DNA from: Ligustrum vulgare | Lineage: Eukaryota; Streptophyta; Magnoliopsida; Lamiales; Oleaceae | Reading direction: 5' to 3' | DNA length: 64,000 nt | Assembly: GCA_963555705.1 (NCBI GenBank) | Contig: OY743169.1 | Location: 7,688,014 to 7,752,013, forward strand | Shown here: positions 23,369 through 34,199 of the stretch, in pieces | How positions within the stretch are numbered: the first letter of the stretch is position 1 | How the letters are laid out: each line of letters begins with the position of its first letter | Position numbers and translations under genes: made by a program | The notes under the pieces: generated by a model | Told to the model about the DNA's origin: nothing | The model's database searches: none | Seen by the model: only the letters and a program-made list of their open reading frames with translations

Positions 23369-24495
23369 TGTTGATGCACGATCTGACGTGGAACATAGGT
23401 GATGACATATGATCTTACATATGACACAAACGATGAAGCATGACCTGAATATAATGCATGGCCTGGGTTGAAGACCCCTCATGCCCAACCTGAATATGCC
23501 AAATCATGAGAGACCTGATAGATCACCATGTGTAAGACTTGAAGTCATCAAATGCAAGATATGGAGGACACCAAGTGCAAGACCTGATGATCTGAATATA
23601 GCGCATGACCTGGGTAGAGACCCCCTCTTGCATGACCTGAATATGCCAGGCCATACATGACATGATAGATCACCAAGTGTAAGACCTGAAGGTCATCAAG
23701 TGCGGGATTTGGAGGACACCGAGTGCAAGAGTTGACGACAAGAATATAGCGCATGATTTGGGTAGAAGACCCCTCATGTACGACCTGAATATGCCAGGTC
23801 ATGCAAGACCTGATAGATCGCCAAGTGTAAGACCTGGAGGTCATCAAGTGCGGGATCCGGAGGATACCAAGTGCAAGACCTGACAACCTGAATATGGCAG
23901 GTCATGCACGATATAACCTAAACATTGTGTTTCTAGAAAAGTTGCGACATCAAAGAAGACCTGAAGATCAGAGCATGCATGGTAAGGTCATGCACGGTAT
24001 GATCGGAACATTGTTTCTCCAAAAGAGTTGAGACATCAAAGAAGACCTGAAAACTAGGTCCTATACGTGCAGGCCTAGATATTTGATCTTAAAAGTGACT
24101 ATGAAGATCAAGCCTTAGAAAAGACCTAGATGATGAAGGCTAAAGAGTTGTTCATCCAAATATTTAGACATTAGGACAATTGGACTAGTTGAAAGTAAAC
24201 TGCTTTGTAATTTGTAAGAACTCAAGTAGTTCAGTTAGGTACTAATGTTAAGTAGTATTGTAATAAGCCATCTCACATTTTTCTCCTTATAAATATAGGA
24301 GATGGTAGCCCATAAAAGAATCTCAACTTTAGCTATTCTAAGCCAATATTAAATATGTACAAAAAATTATATGTGGAATCCAGATCATTCATACGACCTG
24401 AAATTCATCTCTTTCACATACAATTTTGTATTACATAATTCACACTCACCTATTTTTCTTGCTAACTTGGAATACTCTTATTTCAACCTTCAACA
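23369..24495 (+). repeat. Solo LTR, probably Ty1/copia type, 1127 bp
   Basis: The ends are TGTTGA... and ...TTCAACA, a short inverted repeat with TG/CA termini. The 5-bp flanks are CACTT (23364-23368) and CATTT (24496-24500), 4 of 5 matching. A TATA-type box (TTATAAATATAGG, about 24287) is followed by ~200 bp of R/U5-like sequence, which sets the + orientation. The first half is a tandem array with a ~147-bp unit. No internal retrotransposon sequence adjoins, so this is a solo LTR formed by LTR-LTR recombination. The copia assignment rests only on the TGTTG...CAACA ends. Confidence 0.7.
23487..23930. repeat. Tandem array, ~147-bp unit, three copies
   Basis: The anchor ACCTGAATATGCC recurs at about 23487, 23634 and 23782 (spacing 147 and 148), with GACCTGATAGATC, AAGTGTAAGACCTG and GGAGGACACC blocks in register. 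Partial copies extend on both sides. The 112-codon minus frame at 23548-23886 is a by-product of this periodicity. Confidence 0.85.
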
Positions 24496-24501
24496 CATTT
24501 A

Positions 24502-24673
24502 GTGTGTGTTTGGCCTCCATTTTTGGAAAATTTTGTGATTTTGAATAGTTTTTTTGGGAGAATGTATAGTTAAAAAATATTTGAATGTATAAAAATGGTA
24601 GGCTTGAATAATATGGATTGTTAAGATTGAGTATTGAATAAATTTAATTTTCAAAAAATGGGGGTCAAACAAG
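24502..24673. mobile_element. Short Tourist-like MITE, adjacent to the next
   Basis: It starts GTGTGTGTTTGGCC right after TTA and ends near GGGTCAAACAAG. It is a diverged relative of the neighbouring 24680-24853 element, in the same orientation. Confidence 0.5.
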
Positions 24674-24679
24674 TTTTTA

Positions 24680-24853
24680 GCGTGTGTTTGATATTGTTTA
24701 AAAATAATTTTTTAAATGAATAGTGATTTTTAGGAGAATGGATGATTGAAATTTGGTTGAAATGTCAAATATAGTGAGTTTGACTTTTAATGGATGATTG
24801 ATATTGATTACTGTAAGATAAAATGAACAATTTAAAGAAAATCAAACAAGGGC
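24680..24853. mobile_element. Short Tourist-like MITE, 174 bp, TTA duplication
   Basis: The ends are GCGTGTGTTTGAT and ATCAAACAAGGGC, an imperfect inverted repeat, flanked by TTA on both sides (24677-24679 and 24854-24856). It is the reference copy for the relatives at 15.4, 21.0, 24.5 and 31.7 kb. Confidence 0.7.
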
Positions 24854-24856
24854 TTA

Positions 24857-26955
24857 ATTACACGAAACTGCAACCCTTCTAATGAAATTCGTGGTTATTC
24901 ATTTAGCCTCATTTGGTTTGGATTAAATTAAATCTTAAAAAAAATGTTAAGTTCAAAATAATAATTAATTTCAACTACATATTTAATATAATTTACAATT
25001 TTTAAATGCACCAATATTTTATCAAAATATACTAAAATGTATGTTTTTACATACATGAAATAGGGACTAATTAAGAGTGGCGATGACTATGCTCTATGGG
25101 ACAGTGAGGCAACGTTAAAGTAGAATTGCATTTTTATTTATTGAATAATATGGTTGTGGTCACACTACTACCTAAACTAATGATTATCATACCCTAAATG
25201 AATAATCTACATCTACACTATCTTAAAAGTGTAGATGAGTGGAAATTTTTTGATTTTCCATTTTATTCTCATATTTTTTATTTTTTTTTCCAATAATACC
25301 CTTAAGTCATTTATTGAAACTATTTATATTTATTTTTATTTCAAAAACATTAATTTATCTACGTTGACTAAGTCAAAATTGATTATTCAATTAATATTAA
25401 TTTAGTGTCGTTATTTTTTAATTTACTTTTAAAATATTGTCCAATCAAGTTTATTTCTTGTGATAACTCCAATGAATATTTCAAAGACTCCGTTTATGCA
25501 TTTAATAATTTTTTTGTATTATTAATTCAAACGGTTATGTTTTAATTATCGATAAAAATAGATTTTTTCAATTATTTTAAAAGTAGGGTGTGTGTGAAAC
25601 ATTTTATTTTTAAATTTACTTAAATTCTTATGAAAAAATCAATTTATTTAAAAAAAAAGAAAAATATATATTTTTAATTATTTTTTAATTAAGAATATAA
25701 AATAAATAATTTAAAACTCTTTGGAAAAAAAAGATCAAAACTAAAATTTTAATTTTAATTTATATAGTCTCTGTTTGGTGATGATTAAAATAAGATTTTT
25801 AATAGATTTTAATAGACATTAATAAAATGTGGTTGAAAATTTGTACTTCAGATGAAACATATGGTTAAAATTAATTATTGACTTTAAAATAGTTTAAAAT
25901 CTTATTTTAATTTCTCTCAAATAAGAGTATAATATTAAACTTTTATCCTCATAAAATATGTTCACAAATTCATTCAGTTTATCCATACATAATTTTTTCA
26001 CATTTTTTCTCGACTTGCCATTAATATTTTATAAAGAAATTATTGATTTGCCTAACATTTTATTATATCATATTACTTCTTAATATACCATACGAGATTT
26101 ATTTATTAAACAGACATTTTAAATAATTGTTTGATATATATTTCAAAGATCTGGACGAAAATTTTCAAAAAATATTAATACATTAAGAATTAAAGTTCAT
26201 TCACGAATTTCCTCTAATAATATAAATTCCGTAAATTATTTTCAAAAACAGTATTAGTACTTAAAAAATGTTACTTTAACATTCATCATATACATAAGAT
26301 GTGCGAAACATCTCCTTACTACTAGTATTAATATATAGCCCTCATTTAGTTCAAATAAAAATTAAATTTTTAGTAAATTTTGATAAAATAATAGAATGTA
26401 TAGTCGAAAAAATTGTGAATCCTATTACATTTCGGTTTACAATAACAATAATAATAATACGTTCGGCGGTTAAATTAAAATTCCAACTGCCATTTATTTC
26501 AATTTTTGAGATAAGATTTGTGGTTAATAATTGATGGAAAAAAATATGTGTGGTTAAATTAATTTATAAATTGTAATGATTGTGTAAAAGAACGGTCCGT
26601 AAATTACTAACATTAAGTTAGGTTTTAATTCAAATTTTTAGCCTGCCAAGCATGAGCATAATATATCACTCACGTGAAACATTAACATCGCATTTCATTT
26701 AAAGAAGCTTTTATGGCTCGAATGACGATAATGGAAAACTGTTAGGTGCGAAATCCGTGTTTTATAATCATTACTTTAAATTTAATTTTTTACCATATTC
26801 ATTTTCAACGGTACAAATACATAATAAAATATTTTATACGTAAATACAAAGTATTTTCCTTTTAACTACACGTTCTCTTAAATATCACTATTCAAAAACC
26901 CATTTTTCTCAAATTATACCGGTTATCAAACGGGCCTAATATTGAAAATGATAAA
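24857..26955. other. AT-rich intergenic DNA with one hairpin-type MITE
   Basis: At about 25764-25928 a ~165-bp palindromic unit has CTCTGTTTGG...TTAAAATAAGATTTT facing AAAATCTTATTTTAA...AAATAAGAG and could fold into a long hairpin, as MITEs do. The remainder shows no gene. Confidence 0.5.
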
Positions 26956-26959
26956 TTAA

Positions 26960-27740
26960 GGTCAAGCTCCCCTCCTTTTTAAGTTTCATAAATTTGGAAC
27001 TACTAACCTTCAAATATGTGGATCTAGGTCCCTGACCCGTCTGAATACATGAACTTGGATATCTATATGATGGAAACTATTAATGTAGACATTTGAAATC
27101 CCACCAATTTCCTCTTGATTTAAGTTGGATGAAAAGAATGTCTTTGATTTAAATGATGGGAAATTGATGAAAAAAAAATAATTTTCAGAGAATTGATTTA
27201 TCATAGAAAATATTTTGGAGGAAAATACCAATTGAACTTGTTTGATTGGATTAATTTTCTAAGAGAAAAAATTGGTGAATTTTTTAAGTTTTGTTATTTG
27301 ATTAACATTATTTTTCATGACAAATAAAGCATAATTTAGCTATTTTAATCATTTTTTTTATTTTTCACACATTTGTACTTGATAATAGTAATGTTAATTT
27401 TTGAAGGAAAAAAATCAATTAACAACAATAAAAATGGCCGAACGTTCCACCTTCGAAAAAAGACAATCACACACACAAAAGTTAGAAGATGGAAGATATT
27501 TGCCAAGTTCCAAGGCAAATAATTGCCTATCAAACACACCCAAGAGTTGAAGTGATTGACTATTTTTCCCTTCAACTTTAATTCAAGTGATAGTTGCGTA
27601 TAATTTTGACATTAAAATTGACGTTTTCACGTTGGGTCTCAAACTCACAAATTTATATATGTTAGATCCAAAAATTCATTTTCAAAGTTGGAGTACCATA
27701 CTTATTGAAAGATTAGGAAGCTTCTTTGTTGAGAATGATA
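26960..27740. repeat. Dispersed repeat Q, copy split by a MITE
   Basis: The flanks 26960-27125 and 27542-27740 align in order with 16510-16860. The intervening ~415 bp is a Tourist-like MITE absent from the other copy. Confidence 0.6.
27130..27541. mobile_element. Tourist-like MITE, ~510-bp family, 5' part eroded
   Basis: It ends CTATCAAACACACCC, matching the family terminus, and contains the TTTGATTAACATTATTTTTCATGA and TACTTGATAATAGTAATG blocks. The left end is degenerate and the boundary is inferred from the uninterrupted Q repeat. Confidence 0.6.
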
Positions 27741-27941
27741 TTCTCCAAACACCTACTAAAAAAGGCAACAATTTTTCACTAATTAGAATCGAGCTATAGC
27801 GATGACCTCAGAATTTTAACAGTTACTATTTTTCAAAATTAGATCGCTCATCTAGCCATCTTAACTTATTTTAAACTAAGAGTAATTTAAAAACATAGTC
27901 CAATTCCAATTTTATTAAAAGTATCTCAATTTCACTATTTA

Positions 27942-28600
27942 CTAGTATTTTCACCCGTGCGATGCACGAGAATATAGTTGTGATTATGATTTTGATCAAA
28001 ATTTATGAAAATATATTAACTATACAATCATGTCAAATAAAAATGTAGTGCAATAACATTTTAATAAAAAATATTATTGAATTCAAAACTTAAAAAAAAA
28101 AAAAGAAATTAAAATAGGAAATGCAACATTTACAAAACTAATAAGAAATTACTATTATTATAAGATTTTTTTTTTAAAAATTGTTTGTCTCTTTAAAAAA
28201 GTATAGTTTTATTTACTATTTATTAGTTTGCTAAACTTTTTTTTTTTTTTTAAATAAGTCATTTTTGTCTTTTTTTGATATATTAAATTATTTTGAAATA
28301 AAATTAACAACCATAAATCTATATTTGCTTTGAATTTTAAACGAATATTGTTGTTATATTTTTTGTTTATTTAATTTTACTCCAAATGAGTAAATATCGT
28401 TTTATTTGTAAAATATTTTTTTTTAGAAAATTTTCTGATCTTTGAAATAATTATTTATTTTTTAATTAAAATTGATTCGACCCTAGTTCAACCAGATTCA
28501 ATCTTCTGACTCTTGACCTGTTGCCTATTTCAAGTCGAACCATTTCAGGTTTTCCGAAGACGGAGTATTATATAACTTAAATAATATAATTTAAAATGAA
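27942..28600 (-). mobile_element. Helitron-like 3' terminus on the minus strand
   Basis: Read on the minus strand, the element ends CTAG followed by T (27945-27942, then 27941). The hairpin CGTGC-ATC-GCACG (27956-27968) lies 10 bp inside. This is the plant Helitron 3' signature. The body should extend to higher coordinates but the 5' end was not found; the end given is arbitrary. There is no coding capacity. Confidence 0.45.
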
Positions 28601-29337
28601 TTAAAAAATATAAATTAAAATTTTGACATTAATCTTTTGGACGATTTTACGAACAATGTTTTTATAGTTTACTCTCACTTGTTATATTATATTAAACTTC
28701 TTGTTGAGATCTTCGATTTGACGTCATATTACATATTTTTCGACTTCAAAATAATACAATAATGTGTATGGTTAAAAAAGTGATTTGACAAATTGTGTGG
28801 TTTATAAACCATTTTTGCAAATTTATCGAACGCATGCTTAAACATAATTTTAATACTGATAGTTACCCATAGGATTTTTCAAATACATTCCAACATGCGA
28901 GAATAATTACTTCTAACTCTTGTTAATTGACATTACAAATGACGGAAAATTATATTCAATCAAGTATGAAATTATTCGATTTGAAAGAAAATTTCTGAAT
29001 TAGTCATTTATATTTTTTTATTTAATCTAATTGGAAAAATTATAAAAAAATACACAATATGAGAAATGTTCTTAAGTTCTTTAAATTAAAACATTTTTCG
29101 TTCTTTAAACTAAAACATTTTCGGGTTATTTGAATCTTTTTCAACACATTTTATAATATAATTTTATATCTTTAGAAATAATTTAATGTTACTTTACTAA
29201 ATTAGTTACACTATGATTATAGAATATTTTTGAATAATCTTTTTTTATAATTAATTTAAAATTTTTTCTAAATTGCGGATTTTGAATACTTTTTTTTATA
29301 ACAATAGAGAATTATCTATTTATTTTTTAAATTATAC
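28601..29337. other. AT-rich intergenic DNA, nothing recognised
   Basis: No gene or bounded repeat was recognised. Confidence 0.5.
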
Positions 29338-29340
29338 TTA

Positions 29341-29872
29341 GGCTGCGTTTGATAGCGGGGGTGGAATTTGGGTGGAAAGAAAATGAATTCTAGGGAATTG
29401 AATTATATGGAATTGAATTCCAGGGAATTGAAAGTTAATGTGTTTGATTTGTTTAATTTTCTAGGTGGAAAAAGTGGAAAAAATTTCAACTTTTGTTGTT
29501 TGATTGGCATTATTTTCCATGAAAAATAAAACAAAATTTTGCTATTTTAATCAAAAAAAAAAAAATTTTTTTTATTTTTTTTACACATTTGTACTTGATA
29601 ATAATAATGTTAATTTTTGGGAAAAAATAAATCAATTAACAACAACAAAAATGATCAAACGTGACGAAAATAGTTAAAAGTTTTACCTAGAAAATTAATT
29701 CTACTAGGTAGGCTAGAAAATGGATTCCTTAAAAAACCGGAAAAGCCGCGCGTGGATGGAAAATGTGTAAATTGGATTGCCTAGAAAATCATGCAAATCA
29801 AACACACAAAAACTGGAAAATGAATGGAAAATAGTTGAATTCCATGGAAAATAAACCTTATCAAACGCACCC
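29341..29872. mobile_element. Tourist-like (PIF/Harbinger) MITE, 532 bp
   Basis: The ends are GGCTGCGTTTGATA and TATCAAACGCACCC, 13 of 14 matching, flanked by a TTA duplication (29338-29340 and 29873-29875). It is the same family as 18750-19261. Confidence 0.85.
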
Positions 29873-30051
29873 TTATGATACTTTTGATGTAATTTTTTCA
29901 CATTTTCCACCCAAAAAAAAAAAAAATGAAGTTAGGATACATAATAAGATTAATATTTATATTAAAATCAATCATCCTATTAATTAAAAACTAATTTGTT
30001 AAAAAAAAAATTAAATTGTTCTTTTTTGGAATTGGAACTAAGCATCTCTGT

Positions 30052-30185
30052 GTGACAAAATATTTTTAGACAATATGCTTTTAAACTACTTTTTAATCAC
30101 ACATATTCTTCTCTCCACTTTTCAATCACTAATATTTACCTCGAAAACATCACATTCTTTATTTTTAAACAAAAAATTTTAATTA
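30052..30185. mobile_element. MITE, CTGTTTGGTAAA family
   Basis: It shares AAACTACTTTTTAATCACACAT, CTCTCCACTTTTCAATCAC and TTACCTCGAAAACATCACATTC with the copies in the K+ channel introns. The ends are poorly preserved. Confidence 0.5.
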
Positions 30186-31704
30186 CCATTATTGCAATCA
30201 ATTTTTGTTTATGTTTTAATTCTTGTATTTTTGGTAAAACCTTTTCAAATTTAACAAGTAAATTTTGACGGAAAAGTTTGTGTGTTATTTTTGGTAAAGA
30301 CTTTGTTTATATATATATATAGGTTATGAGTTCAAACATCAAATAGATTTAAATCAAATACAAGTTTTATCTTAAGTATATATAGTTCCTTTTAAAATTC
30401 CAATTTATTCTATAGTCCAAATTATCAATTTTAACACCTTTTCAAATTCATGTGAATTATATCTTTCCTTAATCCCAACAAAATTTGGAAATCCAACCAT
30501 TTACTAGCCAAGTTTCCTTTCTTTCCTTCACAACAAAGTTCTTTTTAACAAAAATCATTCCCTCTCACACGTCCAATTTTCATTCCTTAATTTTATCCCA
30601 GCCAGCCTCCCCCGATCAGGAGCCGCCCTAAGTTACCATTCTGAAAACAGAAGAAGCTGTAGCCTGTATGTATATATACTCTCCCTCCTCACAAACTCAC
30701 GGCACAGACAATCCAAAGACTCGATATGAATGAAATAAATTTTCCTTCACTCGATAATTCAAACAATGAATTAAGTGAGTGAAAGGAATCACCCGGCAAA
30801 TCCCTCAAACAGGTAAATTTCATAACCCAAAACCTTGACGCTTCTTCATTGTTCTTCAGTCCAATAAATGGATTTGGGGAGTCCAATTGAATCCCCATAG
30901 CCGAAGCTCACTCACACCATCATAAAAAATCGAACACCCATTTACCAAGCAACCTGCAATAGCAAACGCCACGCCACCCACAATCTGCTATAGCCCACTG
31001 TAAAACCACCACCTCTATAATCTGTAACGGCTGGTTTCATCAACACAGAATCCAACTCAAAACCTCCATGACCGACCGCACACCCCTTCGAAAAACAGTC
31101 ACTGCCCAACCTCTAGAACTAACACAATCAACACCCAAATCAAAACCCAAAAACCAAAGAATAAACCAACCCACTAACTTACCTTGACCGCCGCCTTTCT
31201 TGGCCTGGAAATCCCAACTCCAAAGTCGAACCCACTTTCGGTTTTACACAAAATCAGCCACAAAAATCTCCTTTTTGCCTCACCCGTCTCCGTCCCTCGT
31301 CCCCGCCACTCGATGGCGGCGTCTCCGCCATCAAAACGCCGGCCCAAGGCGCCGACGGTGCGCCGCACCGAGAAGAGGCCGATCACCATCTCTTCCTCTC
31401 TGTTTGCGGAAATGAGGAGAGAGAGATGGGATTTGTGTTTTAAATCCTAAGTTTTATTCTCCTGATCCCTGATTTTTTCGAAGCTAATTATTTTAGTCCC
31501 TACAGATTCAGAAATGATTTATTTCAACCCCTATGTTTCTAATTGATTTAATTAAGCCATAAAGCTTTCAAGTAAGTTTATTTTGACCCATGAGTTTCTG
31601 CTGAAGTGTAATTCGGCCAAGAACTTCTGAGTTTATCAATTCAATCCCTAAATTTATTTATTTGCACGAAGTTCCAAATCTCTATACCTTACCATTTTAG
31701 ACCA

Positions 31705-31893
31705 AGCCTTTGTTTGATTCCCATAGTTTTTGAAAAAGTAGATTTTGAATAATAGTTTTGAAAAATCGTGTGGTTAAAAAGTGATTTGAAAAGTAAAAAA
31801 TTGAGGGCTTGACATTTTTAGATGGTTGAGATTAATTACTATAGAAAAAAGTAATATTTTTTTATGAAAAAGTATGTTTATCAAACAAAAGCT
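31705..31893. mobile_element. Short Tourist-like MITE nested in the solo LTR
   Basis: It runs from CCTTTGTTTGATTCCC to TTATCAAACAAAAGC with the shared TGGTTGAGATTAATTACT block of the 24680 family. It interrupts the LTR. Confidence 0.55.
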
Positions 31894-32132
31894 AAATGCT
31901 TTTAATTCAACCATCAAGATTTAATTTCCTTTGTACAACTTTTATTACGAGTTTCTAATTAAAAATTATTCATTTTAGGGCTAGACAAGACGTGATATTT
32001 TCAAAGAGACTAGACAATCTCGAGGTTTTTATTAAGGTATGTTCATTACTTCAAAAATCTTTTATTTTAAATGCGCAATATTAAGTAAACTTGTATTATA
32101 AATTTATGCATGTGATTTCGTAATTTATGAGA

Positions 32133-32364
32133 TCCACTTGCCTTTGGGCCCAGATTCATATGTCGGGCATGACCCACTTGCCTCTGGGCCCATATCCACA
32201 TGTCTTCGAGCATGACTCAATTTCCTTCGGGCCCATATCCACATGTCTTCGGGCATGACTCAATTGCCTTCGGGCCCATATCCATATGTCTTCGGGCATG
32301 ACTCAATTGCTTTCGGGCCTAGATCCACGTGTCTTCGGGCTTGAGCCAGCCACTTGCCTTCGGG
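32133..32364 (+). repeat. 43-bp tandem repeat inside the solo LTR
   Basis: There are about five copies of a 43-bp unit with the blocks TTGCCTTCGGGCCCATATCC and TGTCTTCGGGCATGACT. The array resumes after the hAT insertion at 33210-33225. Confidence 0.85.
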
Positions 32365-33209
32365 TAAGCCTGGGCAAAAGAACCGGAACTAACGATTCTG
32401 TTTGGTTCCGGTTCTTGGTTCAGAACCAGAACCAGAACTAATAAAATAAAACACTATTTTTTTATTTTTTTAAAAATATAAATTTTTAAAAGAAAAAATC
32501 ATCAATTCTTAATCTTAATGTATATTATCCAATCTATTAGTCATTATCAATTACCTAACAACTATTGACTCATTCAACATTATAATAACTATAAGCGACT
32601 CATTCAACATTACAATAACTATAAGTAAAATAAGTAATAAACAAAAAATCATAGATAAAAAAATCATTTTTCTTTCACTGATTCTATCGTTCAGCTTCAA
32701 GCCTTCAGTCGTCAAGCCTTCAATCTTAACTCTTCAAGAGTTAGCAAACAATAAATCTTCTCTCAATCTTAAAATCAGTTGTTATCTTGTTTTCAAAAAT
32801 TTGATGGACTTGTGCGACTGTCACTAAAAAGATAGAGAACTACGAGCAGAAATTGAAGAATTTTTAGAAGGAGCATATACACGTGGATGAGGAGATACAT
32901 TACTCTCTGGAAGGGAGTGAATATTTTAATGTCGAGGACAAATATGACTATTGTATTCGCATCTTAATCAAGACAGATGACATTACCGTCTTATGACTCT
33001 TACCAGCCGAAATCTACTATCGTTTCATCGTTTAAGTTTGAAAATTTTAGTTTAAGAAATCAAAACTAGAACCAGAACCAAAAGAATCAAACGGTTCAGT
33101 TCTTCTCTTACAAAAATAACTTTTGGTTCTTTTTTAGAAAGAACCATCGGTTCTCGGTTCTATTCGATTCTCTAGGAACCAGAACCATATGGAACCATGC
33201 CCACGCCTA
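32365..33209. mobile_element. hAT-like non-autonomous element, 845 bp
   Basis: The ends are TAAGCCTGGGCA and, reverse complemented, TAGGCGTGGGCA. The 8-bp flanks are CCTTCGGG (32357-32364) and CATTCGGG (33210-33217), 7 of 8. Subterminal regions carry multiple GGTTCCGGTTC and AGAACCAGAACC motifs, about seven per end. It interrupts a 43-bp repeat unit, so the insertion is younger than the array. No transposase. Confidence 0.8.
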
Positions 33210-33971
33210 CATTCGGGCATGATTATATATGTTATTTACTATACAGTTTATTTAAATTGCGCCGAACCTACTACTGAGTATTTCAATGAAATGCTCACGC
33301 ATTCCTTTAACAAATTTTTGCAGATTAAGGAGTTGGCGAAGAGGCAAACGACGGTGGCTATTAATGACATTTAATGAATAATGTTTTGATTTAGGATTTG
33401 AAAAACCTATTTATTTTATTTAAGTTATTCAAAATATGAATTGTTGTCCATTAAGTTTTTAAATGAACTTATGCAATTTGAATTTCAATTATATTTTTCG
33501 CAGCAATTATTATTTTGAAAAGTCAGTTTTTAAAGGATGATGTGAGTTCCCAGGTGTTCAGAATTCGGGGCGTTACACGAGCTTTCATTATAGAGCGTTA
33601 CCATCAATCAGACTCGACCTTTGCCCTTATATGTTTATATTTAAACATGAAATCCCAAGCTTCCTCTCCTCATCCTCTAAGCTCTGGAAAATAGTCACAT
33701 GCTCTTCACGTTCTAATCTATTTTAATAGTTCTGAACATATTGTAAACATTGGAGAGGAAAATTCTTCTAGCCTAGAAAGTTAAGGACTTCCCATGTTAT
33801 TTATTTTCTCTACTAATTTTCAGTGTTTAGAAAATCGAAAATTGGTTTGAACAAAAAAAGGCAACGGGTTAAGGGTCAAAAGGTCCGACCGAGTCAAAGC
33901 GATTCCTATCAGAACATAAAAAATTATTCCAAAAATCACAAAAATTCCTAAAAAAAAAAAAAACTCATTAC

Positions 33972-34050
33972 CATAAATAACTGGCATAGAGAGAAAATAG
34001 GAGAAGAGAGGAAAATTACAGCGAGAGAGAGAGAGAGAGAGAGAGAGGAG
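33972..34050 (+). promoter_or_regulatory. Inferred core promoter and (GA)n tract of the borate exporter gene
   Basis: A TATA-like CATAAATAAC lies at 33972-33981. It is followed about 40 bp later by a (GA)14 tract (34023-34050) typical of plant 5' untranslated regions. The position agrees with a ~1.1-kb leader containing an intron before the ATG at 35179. The transcription start is inferred only. Confidence 0.4.
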
Positions 34051-34199
34051 GTTGAAAGATTATACTTTTCCCTTCTCGTCCCTTCTTCTCCGGCGGCATT
34101 TCGCCGGCCGGAAGCATTTGATTCTTTATTGATTGGGCCCCTCTTAATCTATCTTTGTTAATAGGTCCTTTTTTCATGCTCTCTCTCTCTCTCTCTCTC
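34023..34199. repeat. Complementary (GA)n and (CT)n microsatellites in the leader
   Basis: (GA)n at 34023-34050 and (CT)n at 34179-34199 are about 130 bp apart and are complementary, so a transcript spanning both could pair over about 20 bp. Confidence 0.8.

Larger units (their letters stand above)
30500..33577 (+). repeat. Probable Ty3/gypsy solo LTR with nested insertions
   Basis: It parallels the LTR at 1-2414: a TATA-like stretch and pyrimidine-rich start (about 30668-30700), a GC-rich block with CTTACCTTGACCGCCG (31178), GCC/GGC-rich sequence, then a degenerate 'GTCCCTA...TTTT' repeat zone (31440-31640). It ends AATTCGGGGCGTTACA at 33577, much like GAACTCGGGGCGTCACA. No primer site or gypsy interior follows, so it looks like a solo LTR. 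The 5' boundary and target duplication could not be fixed. A MITE and an hAT-like element are nested in it. The frame at 31184-31450 is in the GC-rich block and is not a supported gene. Confidence 0.65.

Noticed and set aside
23548..23886. 112-codon minus frame with internal repeats
   Set aside because: It is the translation of the 147-bp tandem repeat in a solo LTR and has no protein family.
31184..31450. Proline/arginine-rich frames suggesting a small gene
   Set aside because: Position and composition match the GC-rich block of a gypsy LTR.
32133..32364. Regularly spaced 43-bp repeats that might suggest a CRISPR-like array
   Set aside because: The units are contiguous without unique spacers and the DNA is plant nuclear.
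33189..33374. Small open frame before the BOR gene
   Set aside because: It spans the junction between an hAT-like element and the LTR, so it is chance.
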